Below, piece after piece: positions 37,747-47,971 of a DNA stretch of 64,000 nt (the stretch's first letter is position 1; each line of letters begins with the position of its first letter). The stretch covers positions 23,396-87,395 of the forward strand of contig JAOSKI010000006.1 in NCBI GenBank assembly GCA_027493675.1. Reading direction: 5' to 3'. Both the position numbers and the translations under genes were made by a program. Below the pieces are notes generated by a model that was given only the letters and a program-made list of their open reading frames with translations, had not been told where the DNA came from and did no database searches. This DNA is from Microthrixaceae bacterium. GTDB lineage: Bacteria > Actinomycetota > Acidimicrobiia > Acidimicrobiales > Microtrichaceae.

Positions 37747-40619
37747 TCAGCCTCCTGACTGCCGTCGGAGTTGGTGGCGTCGATGCTGGTGGCGTCGATG
37801 CTGGCGGTGTCGCCGGTCGTACCAGCCTCGCCACCCTCGGGGCCGAGGCCCTCGATGTCGACGAACACCGCGCGGTCCGAGGGGATGGGCTGCCAACCGA
37901 AGGGGATGTAGCGCAGGTGGCCGTAGCGGCTCACCAGGTGCAGCCACTTGACCATTCCCGGCTCGACCTCGTTGGCGCCCTTCCAACCGGCGAACATGTG
38001 GGGCTCGAAGCCGTTGTAGATGACTAGCTGACCCGGCCGTACCCGGCCGACGCAACGGGCCATCGCCTCGTAGGAACCGTGGTCGTTCCACACCCGCACC
38101 GTGTCTCCGTCGGAGATGCCGCGTTCGGTGGCGTCGTCGATGTTGAGCACCACCAGCGGCCGGCCACGGTGGGTCGACAGCATTGCCTTGTTGCCCATGC
38201 TGATCGAGTGCACGCTCCAGCGGGGAGTGGCCGCTGGTGACCAGGAAGGGGTAGTCGCCACCCTGCTTTGGGGGCTCCTTGTGCCTCGGCAGGGCCTCGT
38301 CGGCTTCGATGAACCACGGGTGATCGAGATAGAACTGTGCCCGCCGGGTCAGGGTCGGGAACGGCGTGCCCTTCTCCACATGCCAGGTGTATGACGTGAG
38401 GACCTTGTCCCTCTCCACGTCGCCGGCAACCGACAGCCCCGGAGCGAACACCCCCAGGCTGGTGAAGCGCACGCTGCCGTCCTCTCTCAGCGTGTCGATC
38501 GAGGTTCCAGGCGGAAGCGTCTCGGCTTCCACCGAGTCGCGCACCCATTCGTCGATCACCGCCTCCTCGGACTCGAAGGCGCCCTCGGAGGTGAACCGCT
38601 CGACCAGGTCGTCGAGGCGGCGTGCCTGACGACGGCCGTCCAGGTACTCCTCGAGCCCCTCTGCCTCGGCCACCTCGGAGACCTTCTCGGCCAGGTCACG
38701 GAAGATCTGCCATTCCGTGCGCGCCTCACCGGCCGGCGGTACCGCCTCGTCGGAGAAGACCAGCCGGAATGTGTGGGTGATCGCATACTGCAGGTTGGTG
38801 CGCTCGTAGTGCATGGCCGCGGGCAGCACGATGTCGGCGTGCAGCGCCGTGGTCGACATGCGGAAGTCGACCGCCACGATCTTCTCCAGCTTGGGCCAGA
38901 GGTTCTCGAGTAGCGTCCTGCGCCCGCCTCGTGCACGACGCAGCGGGTTGGTGCCCACCACGAACAGCACCTGGGGATCGGTGCCCCGACCGGGGCGGTT
39001 GAGCCCTCCCCACCATCCACGCTGGACGGCCTCGGTCATGTACTCACCGAAGCTCTTGGTCATGTGGGGATCCGACCACTCGGCTTTGTTCCACGAGTCC
39101 TCGTAGCCGGCATGGTGGCTGTTGAAGAACACCGGCGGCGTGGAGGACCCGGCCACGACCGCCATCTGGAGCAACTGGTTGCCCAGGATCTCGTCGCTCG
39201 AATCGGGGTCGCGCTCCGCAGGGTCTCCATCGCCGAGTCCAGCCCGTCGAGGATCCGCGCGGTCTCGTCCACCCCGCTGCCGGACTTCATCGAGAACATT
39301 AGGTAGCCGTCGAATCCGGCCAGCGCCAGGCCCTGGATACCGGCGCCGGGCTTGCCCCAGTTGCCGGTGAGGGCCAACAGCAGGATCATGGACCGTTCCA
39401 TGAGGTCGCCGTGGTAGTACTTCGGCGTGTTGAAGCCCTCGAGGATCTTCGTGCGGCCGCCGGCCACGTCACGGGCCAGGCTGCGGATGACCTCGGGGTG
39501 CACCCCGCACATCTCCGAAGCCGCCTCGGGGCTGTAGCCCGACAGGCGGTCGAGCATCATGTCCCCACACGGTGGTGAGCTCCACCTCGGTGCCGTCGGA
39601 GAGAGTGGTGCTCCAGGTACCCGACAGCGCGGGTTCGGAGCCCTCGATGATCAACGACGCGCGCGACGCGGGCGTCAGCCCCTCGTCGGTCCAGTGGTAG
39701 AACTGGTCCTCGAGTCCGTCACCGGTCAACTCCGATGCACGCAGGAACCGCCCTGTCTCCTTGATCACGAGCAGGGAAGATCGGTCTGGGATCGCATGAA
39801 GGCTTCGTCGGCCAGGCCTTCGTCGACGACGACCTTGCACATCGCGAGTGCCAACGCCGCGTCGGTGCCGGGTTGGATCGGCACGAAGGTGTCCGCCGCC
39901 ACCGAGGCGGCGTTCACATCGGGCGCGATCGCCACCACCTTGGTCCCCCGGTACCGGGCCTCGGTGATGTAGTGATGGTAGGGAATCCAGGTGTAGCCGG
40001 GGTTCGAGTGCCACAACAGCAGGACCTCGCTGTGGAAGTTGTCGTCCACGCTGGAGGCGCTGGAGAACTTGCCGAAGGTCATGTGCTGACCCACCGGAAG
40101 GTCGTTGACAAGGCCGTTGGCATCGAGGGTGATCGCCCCGATCAGCCCGGCGAAGCGCAGGAAGGGCGCCTGGGTCAACAGGGCCTCCCTCCACGGTCTC
40201 CTCGAAGATCACCGACTCGGGGCCCTCGATGTCGATGGCCTCCACGACGGCTTCGGCGATCTCGGTCAGCGCCTCGTCCCAAGAGATCTCCTCCCACTCG
40301 CCCGATCCCCGCTCGCCGACCCGGCGCAAGGGTGCAGGATCCGATCCGGGCTGTAGAGCTGCTGGCTCCACGAGGCGCCCTTCTGGCACCCGAGCGGGTT
40401 GAGGTCGGGCACCCCGGATTCGACCACGGGGATGTTGCCGCCCTGCTCTTCGAACACGACCTTTCCATCACGCACGAACACGCGGTAGGGGCAGGTGGCA
40501 ACGCAGTTCAGGCAATGGGTGCCCCACGCCACCTTGTCCCAACTCCAGCGCCGGCTGTAGTCGAGCTCGGTGCGGGTGGGTTCGGCTCGCGTCGTGGTCG
40601 GATCCACGGTGTCGGTCAT
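37747..40619 (-). CDS. Molybdopterin oxidoreductase alpha subunit, type II-like, second paralogue (frameshifted)
   Basis: About 957 residues. The ATG overlaps the mobB stop (ATGA). GTHCLNCVATCPYRVFVRDG and LGCQKGASW provide the FS0 cluster ligands. RVGERGSGEWEEISWDEALT follows. GLVNDLPVGQHMTFG gives the likely molybdenum-ligating Asp. Later blocks are LLWHSNPGYTWIPYHHYITE, VGTNPLRRARGGRRTLLENL, MSTTALHADIVLPAAMHYER and a C-terminal GQLVIYNGFEPHMFAGWKGA then EPGMVKWLHLVSRYGHLRY. Breaks lie near 40330, 40185, 39780, 39560, 39190 and 38225; the last few codons before 37747 need one more. Clearly homologous to the enzyme at 27402 over its full length. No Tat signal is seen. Confidence 0.86.
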
Positions 40620-41151
40620 GAGGCCCCCGATGCGGTACGGCTCGGCTCCCCGGCGGCGGAGCGAACGTGGTCGGCGAGCAGGTCGGCCGCGGCGGCGATG
40701 TCGTCGGGGACAGCTCGACCTCGTAGCCGAGGGGCTCGTCGGCGACGGCAAACAGCACACGCTCGGCCGGCGGCGCCGCTTTGCGTTCCACTCCCTGGCG
40801 GCTGATGAGCACGCAAGGCCCGCCCTGCGAGGAGAAGCCCTCGACGAGCACCAGTTCCCTGTCGGCGAAGTACCGCGACACGAGGTCACCGAGAGAGGGA
40901 CGGGAGCTCTGCGGCTCTGCGTTGAGGTGGAACAGCACATGGCCTTCGGGGCCGACCAGCAGCACCGGTTCCCCACCGGCCGCTGTGTGGCGGGCCGAGT
41001 CAGAACCCGCACGGTCCGCACTGAACCCGTGCGAGGCGTGCTTCACGGTCCCCACGCTCAGTCCGCGGCCGCGCAGCTCTGGCAGAACCAGCTCCACGAA
41101 GCGGGTCTTGCCCGAACCGCTCGAGCCCGTGATGGTCACGACCACCGGCAC
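40616..41151 (-). CDS. mobB: Molybdopterin-guanine dinucleotide biosynthesis protein B (one frameshift)
   Basis: GTP-binding protein that helps MobA attach GMP to molybdopterin, giving the bis-MGD cofactor used by DMSO-reductase-family enzymes. It begins MPVVVTITGSSGSGKTRFVE (P-loop), then VGTVKHASHGFSADRAGSDS, and AAGGEPVLLVGPEG, ELVLVEGFSSQGGPCVLIS. A break near 40710 shifts the last 35 codons to DDIAAAADLLADHVRSAAG. About 178 residues. Translational overlap with the molybdoenzyme gene links cofactor supply directly to that enzyme. Confidence 0.9.
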
Positions 41152-41238
41152 GCAGCGCTCCCCTCGTCACACGATCTCGTCGCCGTCGCGCTCAACTGAC
41201 CCCCCGGACCGGACTAATCCTCGTAATCCTATCTATCG

Positions 41239-43238
41239 TTACTGCCGTGAGGAGAAGTGTCCTTCGCACACTGCCCGGTGCGCCGGCACGATAGCGCTGA
41301 GGTCGGGCTCCCTCAGGGGATCGGACTCTATACCTGGGGGGAAAACCCCCAGGACCGGGAGCCGATCGACGATGTCGTGTGCCGCCTCCTCGGGGGAGCA
41401 CTCGACGGTATCGATGCGGACCTCTGGGGACTCGGGCGGCTCGTACGGCGAGTCGATGCCGGTGAAGTTCGCGAGCTCACCGCGGCGGGCCTTGCGGTAC
41501 AGCCCCTTGGGGTCACGGGACTCGGCTACCTCGAGCGGCGTGTCCACGAACACCTCGCAGAAGCGACCCTCGCCCGCGATCCCGCGCCAGTTCGCGCTCG
41601 GCCCGGAACGGCGAGATGAACGACACCAGCACCACCAACCCCGCGTCGGCCATGAGCTTCGCGACCTCGGCGACACGGCGGATGTTCTCCACCCGGTCCG
41701 CCTCGGTGAACCCGAGGTCGTGGTTGAGGCCATGGCGCACGTTGTCGCCGTCGAGCAGATAGGTGTGCACCCCCAGGGAGTGCAGGCGCTGCTCTGTGCG
41801 GTTCGCGATCGTCGACTTGCCCGAACCGGACAGCCCGGTGAACCACACGACGCCCGGCCCGTGCCCCTTCATGGCACTGCGGGACTCGCCGCTCACCTCC
41901 AGTGCCTGCCAGTGCACGTTCTGGGAGCGACGCAACGAGAAGTGCAACATGCCTGCACCGACGGTGGCGTTGGTCAGGCGGTCGATGATCACGAAACCAC
42001 CCATGTCGCGGTTCGCCCGGTAGGGATCGAACGGGATCGGCCGGTCGGCGGTGAGGGTGCACACGCCGATCTCGTTCAACCCGAGGGTGGTGGCCGCCAG
42101 GTGCTCCAGCGTGTTGACGTTGATCTTGTACTCAGGTTGCGACAGCGTCATCGGCACGGTGAGGCACGCCGAGCGCATCAGGTAGGGCCGCCCCGGCAGC
42201 ATCTCGACGTCGTGCATCCACACGATGTCCGCTTCGAACTGGTCCGCCGTCTCCGCCGGGTCGTCGTCCACGCACAGCACGTCCCCGCGACTCACGTCCA
42301 TCTCGTCGGCGAGCACCAGGGTCACCGACTGCCCGGCGGTCGCCTCGTCGAGGTCGCCGTCGAAGGTGCAGATCCTCGACACCTTCGAGGTGCGTCCCGA
42401 CGGCAGCGCCCTCACACCGGTCCCGGGCCGCACGGTTCCGCCGACGATGGTGCCGGAGAACCCGCGGAAGTCCGGCGTTGGGACGGTTGACCCACTGCAC
42501 CGGGAACCGGAACGGCCCAGCGCTCAGGCGGTCCTCCACCTCGATCCCTTCGAGGTGCTCGAGGAACGACGGACCATCGTACCAGGGGGTCTGCGGACTC
42601 CGGGCGGTCACGTTGACACCCCGCAACGCCGACATGGGTATGCAGGTGACGTCGCTCAGGCCGATCTCGGTGGCGAAGTCCACGTAGTCGGCCTCGATGC
42701 GCTCGAAGTCGGCCTGCGAGTAGTCGAGCAGGTCGAGCTTGTTGACGGCCACGACGATGTGCTCGATGCCGAGCAACGACACCAGGTAGCTGTGCCGCCG
42801 GGTCTGGGTCAGCACCCCCTTGCGGGCATCGACGAGGATGACCGCCGCCTGCGCCGTGGACGCTCCGGTGACCATGTTGCGGGTGTACTGCTCGTGGCCG
42901 GGCGTGTCGGCGACGATGAACTTGCGCTTCTCGGTTGCGAAGAACCGGTAGGCGACGTCGATGGTGATGCCCTGCTCGCGCTCGGCGGCCAGGCCGTCGA
43001 CCAGCAGCGCGAAGTCGAGTTCCCCGCCCTGGGTGCCCACCTGGCGCGAGTCCGCCTCGAGCGCGGCCAGGTGGTCCTCGAACACGAGCTGGGACTCGTA
43101 GAGCAATCGGCCGATGAGCGTGCTCTTGCCGTCGTCCACGCTGCCGCAGGTGATGAAGCGCAGCATGGTCTTGTGCCGGTGGGCCTCGAGGTACGCGTCG
43201 ATGTCGGCCGCGATGAGGTCCTCGTGGACGTTCGACAT
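41239..43238 (-). CDS. cysNC: Bifunctional sulfate adenylyltransferase GTPase subunit / APS kinase (frameshifted)
   Basis: About 666 residues. The N-terminal CysN GTPase has [47 protein letters not shown] and NKLDLLD, followed by beta-barrel domains. The C-terminal APS kinase has [20 protein letters not shown] and [20 protein letters not shown]. Breaks lie near 42475 and 41605. The fusion makes APS and then PAPS. The start overlaps the cysD stop by one base. PAPS reductase and sulfite reductase genes are absent here, while a PAPS-dependent sulfotransferase lies 3.6 kb away, so sulfation is one plausible use. Confidence 0.93.
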
Positions 43239-44143
43239 CAGAAGTACCCCTCCTGCTTCTTCTTCTCCATCGAACCCGACGAGTCGAAGTCGATCACACG
43301 GCCCTGACGTTCCGAGGTGGTGGTGAGCAGCATCTCCTGGATGACCGCGGTGAGGGTGTCGGCCTCGCTCTCGATCGCGCCGGTCAGCGGATAGCAGCCC
43401 AGGGTGCGGAACCGGACGCTTCGCATCTCGGCGACCTCGCCGTCGCGCAGCGGCATCCGGTCGTCGTCGACCATGATCAGCACGCCGTCACGCTCGACCA
43501 CCGGCCGCGGGGCCGCGAGGTACAACGGCACGATCGGGATGTCCTCGAGGTGGATGTACTGCCAGACGTCGAGCTCGGTCCAGTTCGACAAGGGGAACAC
43601 CCGGATCGACTCACCCTGGTTGTGGCGTGCGTTGTAGGTGCGCCACAGCTCGGGCCGCTGCTGCTTGGGATCCCACCGGTGCTGCGCCGAGCGGATGCTG
43701 AAGATCCGCTCCTTGGCCCGCGACTTCTCCTCGTCGCGCCGCGCCCCGCCGAAGGCGGCATCGAATCCGAACTTGTCGAGGGCCTGCTTCAGCCCGTCGG
43801 TCTTCCACATGTCGGTGTGGACCGCCGATCCGTGGTCGAAGGGGTTGATGCCGGCTTCGACGCACTCGGGATTCTGGTGCACGATGAGCTCCATGCCCGA
43901 CTCAGCCGCCATCCGCTCACGCATCTCGTACATCGCGCGGAACTTCCAGGTGGTGTCCACGTGCAGCAACGGGAAGGGCGGGATCGACGGGTAGAACGCC
44001 TTGCGGGCCAGGCGCAGCATGACCGCGCTGTCCTTGCCCACCGAGAACAACATGACCGGCCGTTCGCTCTCGGCGACGGCTTCGCGCATGATGTGGATGC
44101 TCTCCGCTTCAAGGTGTTGCAGGTGCGTCAGCGCTGTCTTCAC
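43238..44143 (-). CDS. cysD: Sulfate adenylyltransferase small subunit
   Basis: ATP sulfurylase catalytic subunit that forms APS from sulfate with CysN. The frame is intact, 301 residues from the GTG of [20 protein letters not shown]; an open upstream extension includes hairpin DNA and is rejected. [20 protein letters not shown] is the PP-loop. [39 protein letters not shown] and [20 protein letters not shown] are standard. The C-terminus ends [10 protein letters not shown], identical in style to proteobacterial and actinobacterial CysD. Confidence 0.95.
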   Translation of the reverse strand: MKTALTHLQHLEAESIHIMREAVAESERPVMLFSVGKDSAVMLRLARKAFYPSIPPFPLLHVDTTWKFRAMYEMRERMAAESGMELIVHQNPECVEAGINPFDHGSAVHTDMWKTDGLKQALDKFGFDAAFGGARRDEEKSRAKERIFSIRSAQHRWDPKQQRPELWRTYNARHNQGESIRVFPLSNWTELDVWQYIHLEDIPIVPLYLAAPRPVVERDGVLIMVDDDRMPLRDGEVAEMRSVRFRTLGCYPLTGAIESEADTLTAVIQEMLLTTTSERQGRVIDFDSSGSMEKKKQEGYF

Positions 44144-44215
44144 GTGTCTCCTGGGCCGACCGGAATCATTGCATCCACCGCCTCTGAGCGGCGAACGGGC
44201 ACCCGTTGGAGCAAC

Positions 44216-44276
44216 CCCGGCGAACTGAAGGCTCACAGCCACCTATGCGGTTGCCCAAACCCTTCAGTTCGCCGGG
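44216..44276. repeat. Inverted repeat, family B copy 2
   Basis: 16-base arms, CCCGGCGAACTGAAGG on the left, enclose a 29-base loop. The right arm contains the stop codon of the crotonase gene. It lies between that gene and cysD and shares GGCGAACTG with copy 1 at 32147. Confidence 0.65.
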
Positions 44277-45304
44277 ATGGCCGGCGCGACGAGAGCGTCG
44301 ACGAGGCCCCACTCGAGGGCGGTGCGCGCGTCGATCGAGCGCCCCGAGAGCGCGAGCTCGCAGGTGCGGTGCCGGCCGATCCGCCGTGTGAGGCTCACGG
44401 TGCCGCCCGCGCCGGGGATCAGGCCCATCGACACCTCCGGTAGGGAGATCGCGACGGTGTGGTCGGCCTCGACGTGACCCGCGAACGCCGCCAGTTCGAT
44501 GCCCGATCCGACGCACGAACCGTGCAGGTGCACCGTCACCCGGTCCCTGATCCGGTCGATCAGCGCGCCGACGCTGCGTTCGAGGCGAACCAGGTGTGCC
44601 GTAGCAGGATCGGGCGCCGTCGCGAACTCGTCGAGGTCGCCGCCGCTGCAGAAGCCGGGACCCGCACCGCTCAGGCGGACGAGGCGGATCGTGGTGTCCA
44701 GGTACGCGAGCTGGAGCTGCTCGGCGAGCGCGTCACGCATCGCAGTGTCGAACGCGTTGCGCCGCTCGGGGCGGTTCAACACGACATGGAGCTCGTCGTC
44801 ACGGCGGACCGCTAGCACCGGCGGCCGTGAGTCACCGGTGGGCCTCACAGGTACCGAAGCCCGCCACGAACGGAACTCCTCACCCTGCTGGAGCGTCCCG
44901 AACACGGCCGACTCCAAGAGAAGCCCCTGCGAGACGTCCATCCCGGGGCTTCGGCGCAGCAGCGTGGCGAGAGCGAGCACGGCGACCGGGTTCCGGCTCA
45001 CGGTCTCCGCTACCTGCTCCACGATCCGACCACCGACCCGGTCCACGACGTCGCAGAGCTCCAGGGCCGCCTGCGACGGCCCCGCCTGGGACGGACCCGC
45101 CTCGGCACGTGTCACCCCCACGACCACCACCGGCACGTCGCAGCGGAAGTCCGGGGGCGTGACGGCGCCGTCGACCGCATCGGCCTCGTCGAGGTCCACC
45201 AGCGCTATCGCACGGGGCGCAAGCCCACTCCACGGCGCGGTGGCACCGGGATCGCGGCTCAACTGCACCAGATCGTGGACGTCAACGTAGTGCACCGTCA
45301 TCAT
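44264..45304 (-). CDS. Enoyl-CoA hydratase/isomerase family protein with N-terminal extension
   Basis: 346 residues, intact. The ATG pair at 45304 and 45301 has GAGG upstream. The C-terminal 200 residues form a crotonase domain: VVLNRPERRNAFDTAMRDAL, LSGAGPGFCSGGDLDEF (oxyanion hole), GSCVGSGIELAAFAGHVEAD (Glu) and LPEVSMGLIPGAGGTVSLTR (second Glu). The first 150 residues resemble a shrunken second crotonase copy: LVDLDEADAVDG, VVVVGVTRAEAG and a helical VSQGLLLESAVFGTLQQGEE. If so it is a tandem crotonase with one dead unit. Role in beta-oxidation or an aromatic pathway is inferred; no partner enzyme is adjacent. Confidence 0.85.
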   Translation of the reverse strand: MMTVHYVDVHDLVQLSRDPGATAPWSGLAPRAIALVDLDEADAVDGAVTPPDFRCDVPVVVVGVTRAEAGPSQAGPSQAALELCDVVDRVGGRIVEQVAETVSRNPVAVLALATLLRRSPGMDVSQGLLLESAVFGTLQQGEEFRSWRASVPVRPTGDSRPPVLAVRRDDELHVVLNRPERRNAFDTAMRDALAEQLQLAYLDTTIRLVRLSGAGPGFCSGGDLDEFATAPDPATAHLVRLERSVGALIDRIRDRVTVHLHGSCVGSGIELAAFAGHVEADHTVAISLPEVSMGLIPGAGGTVSLTRRIGRHRTCELALSGRSIDARTALEWGLVDALVAPAIPAN

Positions 45305-45386
45305 TCGACCTCGCTGACAGGCTGGGACAACATGGTCCCACCATGGTGACGCACCAGCGCCCACATCCCGGACCGGCCGCTGCGCC

Positions 45387-46802
45387 ATGAAGGTGGGCCT
45401 GCTGCTGAAGGGGGTCGAGGTACGCGGTCGTGGGATGGACGTCGAGATCCGCGACGGCCGGATCCACAGGATCGGCGCCGACCTGTCGACGCCGCCCGGC
45501 ACCGAGGTCGTGGCCGGGCGTGGCGGCGCTCTGATCCCCGGGCTGCACGACCACCACATCCACCTGGCATCGCTCGCGGCGGCCATGGACTCGCTGCGCG
45601 TCGGGCCACCGGAGGTGACGTCCGCTTCGGCGTTCGCCGACGCGCTCCGCGGCCGGCACCGCCGACTCGCCCCGGGGTTGTGGCTTCGTGCAGCCGGGTA
45701 CCACGAGTCCGTGGCAGGCGATCTCGATCGCTTCGCGCTCGACCGAGTCGTCGCCGACCGGCCGGTGCGGGTGCAGCACCGCAGCGGGATCCGCTGGACG
45801 CTCAACTCCGTCGCGCTGCGCACGGTCGACGCGGACGACTCCACACATCCCGGGATCGAGCGTGACGACACCGGCGCACCCACCGGTCGCATCGACCGGG
45901 CCGACGACTGGTTGCGTGCGACCATCGGCGAGTCCGGCTTCCCGGACCTCACCGAGGTCGGGGCGATCCTCGCCCGCCACGGTGTCACCGGGGTCACCGA
46001 CTGCACGCCGTACCGCACACCCGACGGTCCGGAGGCGATCGCAACCGCCGTGCGACTCGGACAGCTTCGCCAGCGGGTGGTCCTCACAGGCCACGCCGAC
46101 CTGCTCGACACCCCGCCTGGCGCGGAGGTCGAGTCGGGACCGGTGAAGATCGTCCTCGACGAGGCCGACCTCCCCGACTTCGACGACCTGATCGACACGA
46201 TCACGAGGTCCCATGCCGCGGGTCGACCGGTGGCGATCCACCTCGTCACCGGCGCTGCGACGGCGTTCGCGCTGAGCGCCTGGCGCACATGCGGATCACA
46301 TCCCGGTGATCGCATCGAGCACGGGTCGTTGATCTCGCCGAAGATGGTCGAGCTGCTCGCACGACTCGACCTCACGGTGGTCACCCAGCCCGGGTTCGTG
46401 GCCGAACGCGGCGACGAGTACCTGGCCGAGGTCGACCCGGGGGACGTAGCGAACCTCTACCGCTGCGCGAGCCTTCGGCGATCCGGCATCGCGGTGGCGG
46501 CGAGCACCGACGCGCCCTACACCGATGCCGACCCGTGGAAGGCGATCCGTGCCGCCACCCGAAGGCGCACCCGCTCGGGTGCCGAGCTGGGCCCGACCGA
46601 GGCGATCGACGCACCCGCTGCCCTGGCGATGTTCACCTGCGACCCGCTCCGACCGGGCCGTGCGCCGACCACGCTCTCGGTGGGCTCACCGGCGGACCTG
46701 TGCCTGCTGCACCTCCCCCTCGCCGAGGCTCTCGTGGATCCGAGAGCTGAGAACGTGAGGGCGACGTTGCGTCGCGGCGTGGTCGTCGCCGGCCACCTGT
46801 GA
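45387..46802 (+). CDS. Amidohydrolase family protein
   Basis: Metal-dependent hydrolase of 471 residues, intact. It begins MKVGLLLKGVEVRGRGMDVE. GALIPGLHDHHIHLAS gives the HxH metal site. AIHLVTGAATAFAL, GDRIEHGSLISPKMVELL (later His) and AVAASTDAPYTDADPWKAI (final Asp) follow in the order of the YtcJ-like/LAF3 branch. It lacks a signal peptide, so it is cytoplasmic. The start codons of this gene and the divergent crotonase are about 80 bp apart and probably share a promoter region. Substrate unknown; amide or N-acyl hydrolysis is inferred from the family. Confidence 0.9.
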   Translation: MKVGLLLKGVEVRGRGMDVEIRDGRIHRIGADLSTPPGTEVVAGRGGALIPGLHDHHIHLASLAAAMDSLRVGPPEVTSASAFADALRGRHRRLAPGLWLRAAGYHESVAGDLDRFALDRVVADRPVRVQHRSGIRWTLNSVALRTVDADDSTHPGIERDDTGAPTGRIDRADDWLRATIGESGFPDLTEVGAILARHGVTGVTDCTPYRTPDGPEAIATAVRLGQLRQRVVLTGHADLLDTPPGAEVESGPVKIVLDEADLPDFDDLIDTITRSHAAGRPVAIHLVTGAATAFALSAWRTCGSHPGDRIEHGSLISPKMVELLARLDLTVVTQPGFVAERGDEYLAEVDPGDVANLYRCASLRRSGIAVAASTDAPYTDADPWKAIRAATRRRTRSGAELGPTEAIDAPAALAMFTCDPLRPGRAPTTLSVGSPADLCLLHLPLAEALVDPRAENVRATLRRGVVVAGHL

Positions 46803-46849
46803 CCGCGCCGGTGGACCCGGGCTGCAGCGAGCATCGGCAGGGGTTCGGC

Positions 46850-47883
46850 CTACTCCGTGGGCGCGCGTCGTGGTTCGTCCCGAGGGCGTGCCATCCCCCG
46901 TGGGCCCACGTGGCGAGGGTGGGATCCACGAGCTCGTCGACCCTTGCCTCGTAGAGCGCGGCCAGCTCCGGGGTCACGCGGTCCTCCCACTCGCCAACAC
47001 CCCCGGTGCGGAAGAACGACTTGGGATCGGACCAGCCGACGGCGGCCATGTGCTCGGCGTTCTCGGGCGCGCGGTCGCGCATCGCGCCGAGCGATGCGGC
47101 CGCCGCCCACTGCTCGGCCCGAGCCGCGTCGACGGGACGGTCGAGCGCGTTGCCCAGGCGCATCAGCTCGCCCGGCAGGTCGGCCATCAGGTCGCCGAAG
47201 TGGACCATGGTCACGTTCGGCAGGTGCCGCCGGGCCCAACCGACCGAGAAGTGGTGCAGGACCGTGGCGAGCGTGGGCATGCCAACGTCTGATTCCGAGG
47301 TGACGAACAGGCGGAACCTCTCACCTGGATCATCGGGGATCACAGGAGGCACATCGAGCGGAGGCATCCCCTCGAAGCCCACCTGCTCGGTACGGACCTC
47401 CATGAACCGCAGGAGGTCCCAGTTGGCCATGTGGTGCTCGAAGGAGATCGACACGTCGCGGGGATCACGACCGACCACCACGTAGTGACGTCTCGGTGGA
47501 AGGGAACTCCGTCGAGAGGGGGTGTGGGTCTTGACGAAGCGGCGGTGGGTCTGGGCGTCGAGCTCGGCGAGCACTTCGTCGATCGGGCGGTCGCACATGT
47601 CGAGCCACGGGGAGATGCCCGCGAGAGGAGCTGGGAACTCGGGGCCACCGAAGACCAGCATTCCGACGAGCATCTGCGTCCAGGTCGTACCGCACTTCGG
47701 CGGAGTGGCGATCACGATGTCGCCGGCACGGAACGCGAACCCGTCCCAGCGGGCGTTGTCGGAGATCAGGTTGGCGTACCGCACCAGGGGCATCGCCATG
47801 ATGGCCTCCACGTCGTCGTGGCCGGCGCCGGTGCGCACCTCCGCAGGGTCGCCGTCTGGTGGGTTCGAACTGCTCCGGCTCAT
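46850..47883 (-). CDS. PAPS-dependent sulfotransferase (frameshifted)
   Basis: Transfers sulfate from PAPS to a hydroxyl or amine of a small molecule or lipid. It starts MSRSSSNPPDGDP after GGAGGTCGCC. IVIATPPKCGTTWTQMLVGM is the 5'-phosphosulfate loop and VVVGRDPRDVSISFEHHMAN the 3'-phosphate loop. WSDPKSFFRTGGVGEWED is the C-terminal PAPS-contact region. Between RRFVKTHTP and YVVVG about ten codons are out of frame (47480-47515), restored by a second indel. Another indel near 46890 decides the end. About 345 residues, the cytosolic sulfotransferase type. It would use the PAPS made by the cysD and cysNC products. Confidence 0.88.
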
Positions 47884-47971
47884 GGCGACCTCCGGGAGTC
47901 GGGTGGGATCCGCCTGGCACACAATCTTGCACAGGCGGCTCGAGCGCGGGCGTGCGAAGCTGGGACCCGTG

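Noticed and set aside
40781..42490. 569-codon plus-strand frame opposite mobB and cysNC
   Set aside because: Shadow of real minus-strand genes with no domain of its own.
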